A model generated the notes under the pieces. It worked only from the letters and a program-made list of their open reading frames with translations. It was not told the DNA's origin and did no database searches. From contig NZ_JAABNR010000023.1 of assembly GCF_009925085.1 (NCBI RefSeq), positions 1 through 49,130 on the forward strand: a stretch of DNA of 49,130 nucleotides, written 5' to 3'. Positions 24,929-34,185 of the stretch are shown here, one piece after another. Source of the stretch: Stagnihabitans tardus (GTDB taxonomy: Bacteria; Pseudomonadota; Alphaproteobacteria; Rhodobacterales; Rhodobacteraceae). Every line of letters begins with the position of its first letter. Within the stretch, counting starts at the first letter, position 1. The position numbers and the translations under genes are program-made.

Positions 24929-26221
24929 ATGGCCAACGTGGTTGTCGTGGGCGCCCAATGGGGCGACGAGGGCAAGGGAAAGATCGTCGACTGGCTCTCG
25001 GAGCGCGCCGATGTCATCGCACGCTTCCAGGGCGGGCATAACGCGGGCCATACCCTGGTCATCGACGGCAAGGTCTACAAGCTCTCGCTCCTGCCTTCGG
25101 GCATCGTGCGGGGCGGGAAATTGTCGGTCATCGGCAATGGCGTCGTGCTGGACCCCTGGCACCTGGTCATGGAGATCGAGAAGCTGCGCGGCCAAGGCGT
25201 CGAAATCACGCCGGAAAACCTCATGGTGGCCGAAAACGCCTCGCTGATCCTGCCGATCCATGGCGAGCTGGACCGGGGCCGCGAAAGCCAGAACTCGGTC
25301 GCCAAGATCGGCACCACGGGGCGCGGCATCGGTCCGGCCTATGAAGACAAGGTCGGCCGCCGCGCGATCCGCGTGGCCGACATCTTCGACGAAACCACGC
25401 TGGACGCCCGCATCGGGCGGCTTTTGGCCCATCACAATGCACTTCGCGCGGGTCTGGGGCTGGAGCCGGTCGACCCCGTGGCGCTGAAAGCCGCGATTCT
25501 CGAGATCGCGCCCAAGATCAAGCCCTATGCCGGTCCGGTCTGGAAGGTGCTGACCGATGCGCGGCGCGCGGGCAAGCGGATCCTCTTTGAGGGCGCGCAG
25601 GGTGCGCTTCTGGACATCGACTTCGGGACCTATCCTTTCGTCACCTCCTCGAACACCATCGCGGGGCAGGCGGCGACGGGCACGGGGCTTGGCCCCACGG
25701 CCATCGATTTCGTCCTGGGCATCGTGAAGGCCTATACGACGCGGGTCGGCGAAGGCCCCTTCCCGGCGGAGCTGTTTGACGCCGATGGCGAGCGTCTGGG
25801 CGAGCGCGGCCATGAATTCGGCACCGTGACCGGGCGCAAGCGCCGCTGCGGCTGGTTCGATGCGGTGCTGGTGCGGCAAACCTGCGCGACCTCTGGCGTC
25901 TCGGGGATTGCCCTGACCAAGCTGGACGTTCTGGACGGGTTCAAGACGCTGAAGATCTGCGTGGGCTATGGCCTCGACGGCGTGCGGATGGATTACCTGC
26001 CCACCGCCGCCGACCAACAGGCGCGCTGCACGCCCATCTATGAAGAGATGGAAGGCTGGTCGGAGAATACGGCAGGCGCCCGCTCCTGGGCCGATCTTCC
26101 CGGCGCGGCCATCAAATATGTCCGCCGGATCGAAGAGTTGATCCAGTGCCCGGTCGCGCTGCTCTCCACCTCGCCGGAACGGGACGACACGATCCTCGTG
26201 ACCGATCCCTTCGCCGACTGA
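24929..26221 (+). CDS. purA: Adenylosuccinate synthetase
   Basis: 430 residues. Joins IMP and aspartate with GTP hydrolysis, the first step from IMP to AMP. Motifs: WGDEGKGK (11-18, with catalytic Asp13), GGHNAGHT with His41, [50 protein letters not shown], and the base-specific TKLDVLDG. Start is fixed by family alignment at [15 protein letters not shown]. Its TGA overlaps the ATG of the DUF2842 gene by one base. Confidence 0.97.
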   Translation: MANVVVVGAQWGDEGKGKIVDWLSERADVIARFQGGHNAGHTLVIDGKVYKLSLLPSGIVRGGKLSVIGNGVVLDPWHLVMEIEKLRGQGVEITPENLMVAENASLILPIHGELDRGRESQNSVAKIGTTGRGIGPAYEDKVGRRAIRVADIFDETTLDARIGRLLAHHNALRAGLGLEPVDPVALKAAILEIAPKIKPYAGPVWKVLTDARRAGKRILFEGAQGALLDIDFGTYPFVTSSNTIAGQAATGTGLGPTAIDFVLGIVKAYTTRVGEGPFPAELFDADGERLGERGHEFGTVTGRKRRCGWFDAVLVRQTCATSGVSGIALTKLDVLDGFKTLKICVGYGLDGVRMDYLPTAADQQARCTPIYEEMEGWSENTAGARSWADLPGAAIKYVRRIEELIQCPVALLSTSPERDDTILVTDPFAD

Positions 26222-26439
26222 TGCGCTACAAGACCAAACGTCGGCTGTCGCTGCTGGTGCTGGTCCTGGGGATTCCGGCCTATATCATCGTGGCCGTCAA
26301 CCTGATCGACCTGTTCGAGAGGCCCTCCTTCTGGGTCGAGCTTCTGGTCTACCTGGGTCTTGGCATCTTGTGGATCATTCCCCTGAAGCCGATCTTCCTG
26401 GGGGTGGGGCAGCCCGACCCGGACGACAAGAAAGATTGA
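26221..26439 (+). CDS. DUF2842 small membrane protein
   Basis: 72 residues with two membrane segments (about 10-30 and 38-58), a basic N-terminus (MRYKTKRR) and an acidic tail (QPDPDDKKD), the normal form of the alphaproteobacterial DUF2842 family. TGATG overlap with purA indicates cotranscription and coupling. Function unknown. Confidence 0.85.
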   Translation: MRYKTKRRLSLLVLVLGIPAYIIVAVNLIDLFERPSFWVELLVYLGLGILWIIPLKPIFLGVGQPDPDDKKD

Positions 26440-26441
26440 AA

Positions 26442-26479
26442 AAGGGAAAGGCCCGGGATGATCCCCGGGCCTTTCCCTT
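26442..26479. terminator. Bidirectional terminator, purA-DUF2842 / Ala-Glu-rich gene
   Basis: A perfect 16-bp stem, AAGGGAAAGGCCCGGG and its complement, with a six-base loop (ATGATC), begins two bases after the DUF2842 stop. The A/T-rich outer arms give a T-rich end on both strands, most clearly on the minus strand (CCCTTTTTC), where the converging gene ends. Confidence 0.85.
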
Positions 26480-26542
26480 GCGGAATGTCGGAAAATGAAA
26501 AGGCGGAGAGGTTGCCCTCTCCGCCGCACTGACACGCCGCAC

Positions 26543-28873
26543 TCAGCTTGCCCGGCGTTTGACCTGGGCCAGCATGGGAGAGGTCTCGGTAAGCGCATAG
26601 GTCCCGGCCTCGGTCTTGGTCAGGCGCCCTTCGCGCAACAGGCGGCCGAAGCCGCGCAGGCCATCCTCGCGCGAGGGTTCGGAGCCTGCGGCGGTCAGTT
26701 GCGCGAAAAGCTCGGGGCGGGTGAAGCCGCCCTCGCCCTTGGTCAGGGTGAGATAGGCGCCGGCCGCCTCGATCAGGTCTTGCAGGCTATGGGCGCCGAG
26801 GCCGTCGGCGAAGTCCTGGAAGCTTTGGCCCGGGCCGTCGGAGAAGACATTGGAGCCCTCGGCGGCGGCCAGTTCGTCCTCTTCGGGGGCGAAGGCGGGG
26901 CGCTGGGCCAGGGCCGCAGCCGTCACCCGGCGCGGGCGGACGGGCTGGACCGCGACCGGAGCCGGGGCGGCGGCGGGCGCCGGGGCCTGGGCGGCGGGCG
27001 CGCGCTGGTCGATGCGCAGCGTGGGCAGAAGCACAAGCGGCGCGGGCTTTTCGGCGGCGGGGCGCATGGCCTGGTCGAGGTCCTGGCGATAGGGGTTCTC
27101 GCGCAGGCTGTCATCGGGCTTGGCGGCGCCCTTGGCGCGGCGTTCGGCCACGGTCGCCAGGACGGCGGCCTTGAGATGGGCGATGGCCGAGCGGCGGCGC
27201 TTGGTCTGGGGCTCTTCGAACTCCGTCGCGGCCTTTTGCAGGAGGCGGTTGACCGAAGCCTCGTCGGTTTCGACGGCGGGCAGGCGGTTGGCCGGGGTCT
27301 CGGGTTGCGGCTCGGTCATGACCGCGCGCAGGGCGGCGGAGGGATCGGCCTCGGGAGCGGTTTCGGGAGCGGTTTCGGGAGCCGCCTGGGCCTCGATGCG
27401 GCGGATCTTGATGACCCGGGCCCGGGCGCGCTGGATCTTTTCGGCGACCTGGGGGGCGGCCTCTTCCAGGGGCGCGGGCTCGGCGCCGAAGATGGCCTCA
27501 GGCGCAGCCTCGGCTTCGGCAGCAACGGCTTCGGGTTCGGTCGGGGCTTCGGGTTCGGCCAGGGCTTCCGGTTCTTCGAAGGCTTCGGGCTCTTCGGCCG
27601 GGGCTTCGGGCTCTTCGAAGGCGTCGGGCTCTTCGGCCGGGGCTTCGACCGCGTCGGACCAGGCTTCGGGTTCCGCGAAGGGGGCTTCGGGGAGCTCTTC
27701 ATCCGCGGCCATCTCGGGCGCGGGCAGGTCTTCGGGCTCGGGAGCGGCGAGGATGGCGGCCAGGGTTGCGCTGGCTTCGATCTCGGCCTGGGCGGCCTCT
27801 TCCGCCTCGGCGAGGGTCTCTTCGACGATCTCGGGCAGGTCGGCTTCCGGCGAGAGCGCCTCGGGCTCGGCCTCGGGCAGGTCCTCGGTCGGTTCGAGGG
27901 TCAGGGCGGCCATGTCGAAGGGCTGGGGCTCGGGCGCGGGCTCTGGGGCGATGCTGTCGCTGTCCAGCGCGCCCGAAAGGGTTTCGCGCAGGGCCGACAA
28001 GAGGGCGTCATCCGCCTCGGCGGCGGCCTCGACCTCGGCTGCCGGGGCCTCGGCTTGCGCGAGTTCGGCTTGCGGGTCGGTGTCTTCGATCTCGGGGGCC
28101 GTGGAAGCGGGAAGCTCTGCGGCCTCGGCCAGGGGGGCCGGAGCGATGAGGTCTTCGGGCTTGGCTTCGGGCGCGGGCGCCGCGTCAAGGAGCGTCGGAG
28201 CGGGGGACGCAGGTTCGGTCGCAGTCTCTGCCACGGGGGCAACCACGGGGGGGGCCACAGGGGCGGGCTCGGGGGCGAGCTCGGGAGCCGAAACGGGCGC
28301 CTCTGCCGGGGCGGCCACAGGGGCGGCCACAGGGGCGGCCATTGGGGCGGTCACTGCGGTGGTGATCTGGGCTCCGGCCTGGGCGGCGCGGAGACGCTGG
28401 AGCCTTTGGGCCGCGCTGGCCATGGCGGCGGCGGCGGCGTCATCGGCCAGCATCCTGGGCGCGGCGGGGGCCGCTGCGGCTTGGGCCTGGCCCATGGTCA
28501 CGGAAACCCGCTCGGCCGGGGTCGGGGCCGGGGTCGGGTCGGCGCTGCGGGCAGGGGCGCTTTGCGGCGGCGCTGCGGCCGCATCGGGGGCCTCCTCCAC
28601 GGGGGGGGCGGCTTCGGCCTCCCTTGCGCGGAGCACCACGCCGTTCTCCTGGATCTTGGCCTCGACCCGGCGCTGGATCTCGCGCTCGGCGATCTTGTGC
28701 AGCATGGCGGCATCGGGCTGCGGCGGCTCGGCCCCGAAGTAACGATCCTCTGCCGCCAGGTCGCGGAAATACTCCGCGATCGCCTTCATCGTGTTGAAGG
28801 GGTCGTCGAAGCCTTCCAGCGTGCAGCTGAAAGTTCCGTAAGAAACCGTTAGAATTTTATGAGCAGCGTTCAT
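26543..28873 (-). CDS. Large Ala/Glu/Pro-rich protein with conserved ends, unknown function
   Basis: 776 residues. Residues 1-75 are well structured (KILTVSYGTFSCTLEGFDDPFNTMKAIAEYFRDLAAEDRYFGAEPP, then AEREIQRRVEAKIQ). About 400 residues of low-complexity Ala/Glu/Pro sequence follow, with short repeats such as AAPVAAPVAAP and EEPEAFEEPEA. A basic patch (KTKRRRSAIAHLKAAVLATVAERR) comes next, and the last ~130 residues look like a folded, winged-helix-like domain (FQDFADGLGAHSLQDLIEAAGAYL ... TRPELFAQL ... GLRGFGRLLREGRLTK). No signal peptide or membrane span. I recall similar proteins as conserved hypotheticals in Rhodobacterales. The ATG at 28873 has AGAAGG upstream. Confidence 0.8.
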   Translation of the reverse strand: MNAAHKILTVSYGTFSCTLEGFDDPFNTMKAIAEYFRDLAAEDRYFGAEPPQPDAAMLHKIAEREIQRRVEAKIQENGVVLRAREAEAAPPVEEAPDAAAAPPQSAPARSADPTPAPTPAERVSVTMGQAQAAAAPAAPRMLADDAAAAAMASAAQRLQRLRAAQAGAQITTAVTAPMAAPVAAPVAAPAEAPVSAPELAPEPAPVAPPVVAPVAETATEPASPAPTLLDAAPAPEAKPEDLIAPAPLAEAAELPASTAPEIEDTDPQAELAQAEAPAAEVEAAAEADDALLSALRETLSGALDSDSIAPEPAPEPQPFDMAALTLEPTEDLPEAEPEALSPEADLPEIVEETLAEAEEAAQAEIEASATLAAILAAPEPEDLPAPEMAADEELPEAPFAEPEAWSDAVEAPAEEPDAFEEPEAPAEEPEAFEEPEALAEPEAPTEPEAVAAEAEAAPEAIFGAEPAPLEEAAPQVAEKIQRARARVIKIRRIEAQAAPETAPETAPEADPSAALRAVMTEPQPETPANRLPAVETDEASVNRLLQKAATEFEEPQTKRRRSAIAHLKAAVLATVAERRAKGAAKPDDSLRENPYRQDLDQAMRPAAEKPAPLVLLPTLRIDQRAPAAQAPAPAAAPAPVAVQPVRPRRVTAAALAQRPAFAPEEDELAAAEGSNVFSDGPGQSFQDFADGLGAHSLQDLIEAAGAYLTLTKGEGGFTRPELFAQLTAAGSEPSREDGLRGFGRLLREGRLTKTEAGTYALTETSPMLAQVKRRAS

Positions 28874-29014
28874 TGTCGCCCGCCTTCTGCCAAACTCGAC
28901 CGGATCACCCTGCGCGGAGGTCTGTTCGAATCCATGGACAAACCGGGGTGATTTGAAGGATTGATTGTGGCCGCCGCACCGGTGGATTGCCGCAATTCGA
29001 AGGACAATATCAGC

Positions 29015-29677
29015 ATGCCCGAGGTCATTGTCCAATCAACTGATGGGGTCACCCTGGCGGGGGGCAGCGCTTTTTCGGCGCGTCTCTTGGCCGAGGCGCG
29101 GGAATTGGCGCCGCGCGTCGTGGCCGCCGATGGCGGGGCGGACCGGCTTTTGGCGCATGGGGTGGAGCCTGAGGCGGTGATGGGCGACCTCGATTCGATC
29201 AGCGATGGCGCAAGGCTGCGGCTGGCGGACAGGGTGCATCACATCGCCGAACAGGTCACGACCGATTTCGATAAGGCTTTACGCTCGATCGCGGCGCCTT
29301 TCGTGGTCGCGGTGGGCTTTGCGGGCCAAAGGCTGGACCATGGGCTCGCGGTCTTGACCTCTCTCCTCGCCCATCCCGAGAAACGCTGCCTGGTGATGAG
29401 CGCCACGGATGTGGTCTTTCTGTGCCCGCCCCGGCTGGAGCTGGCCCTGACCCCCGGCAGCCGGTTTTCGCTTTACCCCCTGGGGGAGGTGCGCTGCCGG
29501 TCAGAGGGGCTGCGCTGGCCGACGGCAGGTTTGGATTTCTCGCCCTGGGGGAGGGTCGGGACCTCGAACGAGGTGGCCGCGCCCCGGGTGCGGCTGGAGG
29601 TCGATCAGGCGCGGATGCTGGTCATATTGCCTCGTCGGGCAGCAGGGGCGGTTGCCCGCGCGTTTCAAGGCGGATGA
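29015..29677 (+). CDS. Thiamine pyrophosphokinase
   Basis: 220 residues. Transfers pyrophosphate from ATP to thiamine to make TPP. Conserved elements: VVAADGGADRLLAHG, VMGDLDSI (metal-binding Asp pair), EQVTTDFDKALRSI and GFAGQRLDHGLAVL (the GxxGxRxDH motif); the C-terminal beta domain binds thiamine. The start follows AAGGA ten bases upstream. Its last 56 bases overlap the end of the convergent transporter gene at 29622. Confidence 0.9.
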   Translation: MPEVIVQSTDGVTLAGGSAFSARLLAEARELAPRVVAADGGADRLLAHGVEPEAVMGDLDSISDGARLRLADRVHHIAEQVTTDFDKALRSIAAPFVVAVGFAGQRLDHGLAVLTSLLAHPEKRCLVMSATDVVFLCPPRLELALTPGSRFSLYPLGEVRCRSEGLRWPTAGLDFSPWGRVGTSNEVAAPRVRLEVDQARMLVILPRRAAGAVARAFQGG

Positions 29678-30536
29678 CGTAGAGGCCGGAGCCCACGATC
29701 ACCGCCATGCCGATCCAGGTATAGGCATTGGGGAAGTCGCCGAAGATCGCATAGCCCAGGAAGACCGCCATCGGCAGTTCCAGGTAATGCAGGGGCGCGA
29801 GGGTGGCGGCGGGGGCATGGCGCATGGCCACGGTCATGCAGAAATGCGAGGCCGCGGCCCAGAAGCCCACGCCAAAGAGCCAGAGCGTGTTGATCGCGTC
29901 GGGCATGACGGGATCAAGCGGGGTCACGCCCGAGCCGTCGAAGGCCCAGAGCACCGGGGCCGCCATGGCGAAACCGGCCAGCGAGGTATGGAGCTGCATC
30001 GAGACGGCATCGACGCGGGTCGACATGGCTTGCGTGGCGAATTCGTAGAAGGAAAAGGCCAGGGCGCAGCCCAGCGGGAAGAGCGCGACCAGGCCATAGG
30101 TCGAAAGCTTGGGCTGGATGACGAGAAGCGCTCCGCCAAAGCCCACGAGCGAGGCCAGGACCTGCTGTTTGCCGATGGGCGTGCCGAAGATCAGGCGGGA
30201 CAGGCCCATGATCATGAAGGGCATGACGAAGACGATGGCGATGGCATCGGCGATGGGCATGAACTGGACCGAGGCCACGAAGCAATAGGTCGACAGGATC
30301 AGGCAGAAGGCGCGGGCGGTGATGAAGAAGAGGTCGCGCCTGGTGCCGCCCCATTTCGGCCGCATCAGGGCGAAGACCGGCAGCATGCAAAGCCCCTGGA
30401 ACAGGAAGCGCGCGGCGGTGATCTGGCCCACCGGAATCGCCTCGGTCGCCAGTTTGGAACAGGCGTCCAGGAGCGGGGCCATGATGCAGAAGGCGACCAT
30501 GAGAAGGGCGCCGCGAAGGGGGGATGGCGTCGACAT
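29622..30536 (-). CDS. EamA/DMT-family transporter
   Basis: 304 residues with ten hydrophobic segments in two EamA repeats (first about 10-140, second 150-295). Segments such as PVGQITAARFLFQGLCMLP and LHYLELPMAVFLGYAIFGDFPNAYTWIGMAVIVGSGLYV are typical of drug/metabolite exporters. Substrate unknown. The ATG at 30536 (MSTPSPLRG) is favoured over the longer frame. The 3' ends of this gene and the thiamine pyrophosphokinase gene overlap by 56 bases on opposite strands. Confidence 0.88.
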   Translation of the reverse strand: MSTPSPLRGALLMVAFCIMAPLLDACSKLATEAIPVGQITAARFLFQGLCMLPVFALMRPKWGGTRRDLFFITARAFCLILSTYCFVASVQFMPIADAIAIVFVMPFMIMGLSRLIFGTPIGKQQVLASLVGFGGALLVIQPKLSTYGLVALFPLGCALAFSFYEFATQAMSTRVDAVSMQLHTSLAGFAMAAPVLWAFDGSGVTPLDPVMPDAINTLWLFGVGFWAAASHFCMTVAMRHAPAATLAPLHYLELPMAVFLGYAIFGDFPNAYTWIGMAVIVGSGLYVIRLETRGQPPLLPDEAI

Positions 30537-30661
30537 GCGGCCTTTTAGCAGGGCGCGCGCGCGGGGGGCTGCCGGAAACCGACGCGGGGGGGCCGAAAAT
30601 CGCGTTTGACCCAAGGGGCGGGGCGGGGGCAGAATGGGGCGTCTTTCAGAAGGTTCGCGTT

Positions 30662-31978
30662 ATGGCCACGATCATCAGCACCAATGTTGCGCAGTCCCTG
30701 TTGATGCCGGGGGATTACCTGCTTTTGACCCAGACCGGCTCGATCACGACGGCGGGCGCCAGCGCCATCGCCTCGCCCTTTGGCGGCGTGCGCATGACCT
30801 TGGCGGGGCTGGTCTGGTCGGACCAGACGGCCATTCAGACCGTGGTCGTCGATGCCCTTTCGGGGCAAAGCAGCTATACGGTCACCACCTCGGGCCAGGT
30901 GATCGGCGACCAGGTGGCCATGCGGCTTCAGGGGCCCTCGGTGGTCAAGAACTATGGGCAGATCCTCGGCGAGGCCGCGGTGCAGATCTGGACCTCTGAC
31001 GTGCAGGACACGAATGTCGCGCTGACCAATATCGGGCGCATCGACGGCGGCTATGCGGCGATCACGGCGCTGGGGGCCAACACCGGGGGGTTCCTGAATG
31101 TGACCAACCGGGGCACGATCTCGGCCTCGGGCTGGGGGGTGCTGGACCAGACGGTGGGGATGACCTGGGTCATCCACAATTACGGTCGGATGGAGGGCGG
31201 CATTTGGCTCGGCGGCAGCAATGACGTGGTGGGCAACAAGGGGACGATCCTGGGCGACATCTACCTGGGCGAGGGCCAGGACGAGATCGACACGCGGGGC
31301 GGGACGATGACCGGGCTGATCTGGTTGGGGGGCGGCGATGATTTTGCCGTCCTGGGTGCCGCGGCGGAGTTCGTGCAGGGCGATGGCGGCTTCGACCTGG
31401 TCAGCTATGAGTATTCCCAGGTCCGGGTGATCTTGAACCTGGCCAATGGGCTGGCCAACCGGGGCGATGCGGCGGGCGACCAGTTTGCGGGGGTCGAGGC
31501 CTTTGCGGGGTCCGATGTCGGGGCGGACCGCATGACCGGGGATGCGGCGGACAACCGGCTGGAGGGGCGGGGCGGCAATGACACGCTGGTGGGTGGCCTC
31601 GGCGCCGATACGCTGGTCGGAGGGCAGGGGCTGGACCTCTTGACCGGCAATGCCGGGGCGGATTGGTTCGTCTTTGGCACGCCTGACGGCAATGTCGACC
31701 GCATCACCGACTTTGCCCGTGGGGTGACGCCGGACCGGATCGTGGTCCAGGCCTTTGACTTCGGCATCTTCGACCTCGCTCCCGGGGCGGTCGCGGCGGG
31801 GGCCTTCATCCTGCGGGCCGACAACCAGGCGCAACAGGCCGACGACCGCTTCATCTTTGACACCACGACCAGCACGCTTTGGGCGGACTTCGACGGCAAT
31901 GGCGCCGAGGTGGCCATCGCCGTCTGCCAGGTTCAGGCCGGCGTCGTGCTGCGGGCCGCCGATCTCTGGCTGATCTAG
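30662..31978 (+). CDS. RTX-type calcium-binding protein, probably secreted by type I system
   Basis: 438 residues. Residues ~90-230 are a run of beta-helix-like turns (NYGQILG, NIGRIDGG, NRGTISASG, NYGRMEGG, NKGTILGDI, RGGTMTGLIWLGGGDD). Residues ~285-340 carry RTX nonapeptides (LEGRGGNDTLVGGLGADTLV, GGQGLDLLTGNAGADWFVFG) that bind Ca2+, and a C-terminal hydrolase-associated RTX domain follows (DRITDFARGVTPDRIVV). There is no N-terminal signal, as expected for type I secretion with a C-terminal signal, but no ABC/MFP secretion genes are here. TTGACC-N18-CAGAAT (30606-30635) upstream is a possible promoter. Its stop overlaps that of sdaA in CTAG. Confidence 0.82.
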   Translation: MATIISTNVAQSLLMPGDYLLLTQTGSITTAGASAIASPFGGVRMTLAGLVWSDQTAIQTVVVDALSGQSSYTVTTSGQVIGDQVAMRLQGPSVVKNYGQILGEAAVQIWTSDVQDTNVALTNIGRIDGGYAAITALGANTGGFLNVTNRGTISASGWGVLDQTVGMTWVIHNYGRMEGGIWLGGSNDVVGNKGTILGDIYLGEGQDEIDTRGGTMTGLIWLGGGDDFAVLGAAAEFVQGDGGFDLVSYEYSQVRVILNLANGLANRGDAAGDQFAGVEAFAGSDVGADRMTGDAADNRLEGRGGNDTLVGGLGADTLVGGQGLDLLTGNAGADWFVFGTPDGNVDRITDFARGVTPDRIVVQAFDFGIFDLAPGAVAAGAFILRADNQAQQADDRFIFDTTTSTLWADFDGNGAEVAIAVCQVQAGVVLRAADLWLI

Positions 31979-33354
31979 CAGTTGGGGACATTGACGGCGA
32001 GGCCGCCCAGGGAGGTCTCTTTATACTTCTCATGCATGTCATGGCCGGTCTGGCGCATGGTCTCGATGCAGGCATCGAGCGAGACCAAATGCTGCCCGTC
32101 GCCGCGCATGGACAGCGAGGCCGCCGAGACCGCCTTGATGGCGCCGAGGCCGTTGCGCTCGATGCAGGGCACCTGCACGAGGCCCTTGACCGGGTCGCAG
32201 GTCATGCCGAGGTGATGCTCCAGCGCGATTTCGGCGGCGTTTTCCACCTGCTCCGGCGTGCCCCCCAGCACCGCCGCGAGGCCAGCGGCAGACATGGCGG
32301 CGGCCGAGCCCACCTCGGCCTGGCAGCCGCATTCCGCCCCCGAGATCGAGGCATTGTGCTTGCACAGCCCGCCGATGGCGGCGGCGGTCAAGAGGAAATC
32401 CGGCACGCGCGAGAGCGAGGCGCCGGGCACATGGTCGAGGTAATAGCGGATCGTCGCGGGCAGGACACCCGCCGCGCCATTGGTCGGCGCGGTCACGACC
32501 TGGCCCCCGGCGGCGTTTTCCTCGTTCACCGCCATGGCGTAAAGCGACATCCAGTCGTTGATCGTATGGGGCGCGGTCATGTTCAGGCCCCGTTCGGCCA
32601 TCAGCGCGTCGTAAATCCCCTTGGCCCGCCTGCGGACCTTCAAGCCCCCGGGCAGGATCCCATCCACTGCCATCCCGCGCGAGATGCAGGCGTTCATGAC
32701 CTCCCACAGCCGGGACAGGCCCTTGTCGATTTCCGCTTTCGTGCGGAATTTCAGCTCGTTCTGCAGTTTCATCTGGGCGATGGAGAGGCCGGAGGCGCGG
32801 GCCATGTCCAGCATCTCGGCCGCCGTTTCGAAAGGATAGGGCACATCGGCGCGGGCCTTGGATTTCGTGCCCCCGGCCTCGGCGAGCTCTCCGGCGGTCA
32901 GGACGAAGCCGCCGCCGATGGAGTAATAGGTCTCCTCCAGGATCACGTCGCCCTGGGCATCGGTGGCCTTGAGGATCATCCCATTGGCATGGCCCGGAAG
33001 CGCCGGGCCATAGTCGAAGGTCAGGTCTTTCTTGGGGTCGAAGCTCAGTTCCGGCAGGCCGGGGGGCTGGATCTTGTGGGTCTCGTGGATGGCGGCCAGC
33101 GTGGCTTCGGCCTTTGCGGCGTCATAGGTCGCGGGCTGGAACCCGGCCAGCCCCAGGATCGTGGCGCGGTCGGTGGCATGGCCCACGCCGGTAAAGGCCA
33201 GCGACCCATGGAGCGAGCCGCGCAACCCCGCCGCATGGAAGGGCGAGGCGCGCAGAAGGTCCAGGAAGCGGGCGGCGGCCACCATGGGCCCCATCGTATG
33301 CGAGGAGGAAGGCCCGACGCCCACCTTGAACATGTCGAAGACGGAAAGGAACAT
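31975..33354 (-). CDS. sdaA: L-serine ammonia-lyase, iron-sulfur type
   Basis: 459 residues, single-chain bacterial form. Converts L-serine to pyruvate and ammonia. [20 protein letters not shown] (4-23) is the hallmark N-terminus. The [4Fe-4S] ligands are probably Cys342 or 344 ([10 protein letters not shown]), Cys386 (GMTCDP) and Cys397 (QVPCIERN). The protein ends in VNVPNC, so the last residue is a Cys; in the Legionella enzyme a C-terminal Cys occupies the cluster's open site as a built-in inhibitor, and the same is plausible here. The glutathione transferase gene lies nine bases upstream on the same strand. Confidence 0.95.
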   Translation of the reverse strand: MFLSVFDMFKVGVGPSSSHTMGPMVAAARFLDLLRASPFHAAGLRGSLHGSLAFTGVGHATDRATILGLAGFQPATYDAAKAEATLAAIHETHKIQPPGLPELSFDPKKDLTFDYGPALPGHANGMILKATDAQGDVILEETYYSIGGGFVLTAGELAEAGGTKSKARADVPYPFETAAEMLDMARASGLSIAQMKLQNELKFRTKAEIDKGLSRLWEVMNACISRGMAVDGILPGGLKVRRRAKGIYDALMAERGLNMTAPHTINDWMSLYAMAVNEENAAGGQVVTAPTNGAAGVLPATIRYYLDHVPGASLSRVPDFLLTAAAIGGLCKHNASISGAECGCQAEVGSAAAMSAAGLAAVLGGTPEQVENAAEIALEHHLGMTCDPVKGLVQVPCIERNGLGAIKAVSAASLSMRGDGQHLVSLDACIETMRQTGHDMHEKYKETSLGGLAVNVPNC

Positions 33355-33363
33355 GATGCGGCC

Positions 33364-34008
33364 TCAATAGGGGTCGGAGAGATAGGTGAGCTTCAGCCCC
33401 TCGTCGCGGCAGACTTCCGCCACGGCGGGGTGGAGTTCCAGCGGGGCCAGGAGGGGGCCGAGGTGGGGCAGGTCCTCCAGCGTCAGATGGGCGGCATGGC
33501 CGGGGGGGAAGCCGCCCAGCCAATGGACCAGCATGGCAAGGTAGATGGGCAGGGGCTTGGTTCCCTGCAGCCAGTCGGGCGGGGTCGCGGCCATGGCGTC
33601 CAGCGTGGCGAAATTGGCGCGCAAGAGGCCCGCCGCGCGCGCGGCGACCTCGGGGCCATCGGAGGCCACGCGCTCGGGGTAGAAGACGGACATCAGCGGC
33701 GCGTGCAGGTTGTAGCTGGTGAAGAAAAGCCAGGAGAGGAAGGCGCCGCGCTGGGGGTCGGTGGCGCTGGGGGCAAGGCCGTGGCGCTCGGCGAGGTGAA
33801 GGAAGATCGCGGCGGTCTCGAAGACCGGGCCATCGGGGGTCTCGAGCGCGGGGATCTTCCCCAGGGGTTGCAGGGCGCGGTAGGCGGGGCTGTCGAGGGC
33901 GCCGTTCTCGCGGTCGATGAGGATTTCCGTGAAAGGCGCGCCGATGACGCGCAAGAGGATGCGCAGACCTTGGGAGGCGCTGTCGGGCCAATAGTGCAGG
34001 GTATACAT
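33364..34008 (-). CDS. Glutathione S-transferase family protein
   Basis: 214 residues: N-terminal thioredoxin-like domain (MYTLHYWPDSASQGLRILLRVIGAPF; LGKIPALETPDGPVFETAAIFLHLAER carries the cis-Pro and glutathione gamma-Glu site) and a C-terminal helical domain. The active-site Ser/Tyr is probably within YWPDSAS. Start at 34008 follows an AAGGAG-like site (TTTCCTTTCGC context on the plus strand: GGCTCCTTT). It lies just upstream of sdaA in the same direction. Substrate unknown. Confidence 0.85.
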   Translation of the reverse strand: MYTLHYWPDSASQGLRILLRVIGAPFTEILIDRENGALDSPAYRALQPLGKIPALETPDGPVFETAAIFLHLAERHGLAPSATDPQRGAFLSWLFFTSYNLHAPLMSVFYPERVASDGPEVAARAAGLLRANFATLDAMAATPPDWLQGTKPLPIYLAMLVHWLGGFPPGHAAHLTLEDLPHLGPLLAPLELHPAVAEVCRDEGLKLTYLSDPY

Positions 34009-34185
34009 CGCGGGCTCCTTTCGCGGCAGGATAGGCGGGATTGCGGGGAAGGGGGGCGCAAAACCGACAGAAGGGCGCGGAAAACGAAGGGGCGCGGTTT
34101 TTCTGCAAGTGTTCCGGTTTTGTTTACCCGGGCTTAACCGGGATTCGCGAAGCTGGGTCATCCCGATCCAGAATGGAGAGATGTC

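Noticed and set aside
26495-28852. 785-codon Gly/Leu-rich frame opposite the Ala/Glu-rich gene (and a Ser/Ala-rich one in another frame)
   Set aside because: Gly/Leu/Arg-rich sequence is what the complement of Ala/Glu/Pro codons gives. It has no Shine-Dalgarno sequence or conserved motif, while the minus-strand frame has conserved ends.
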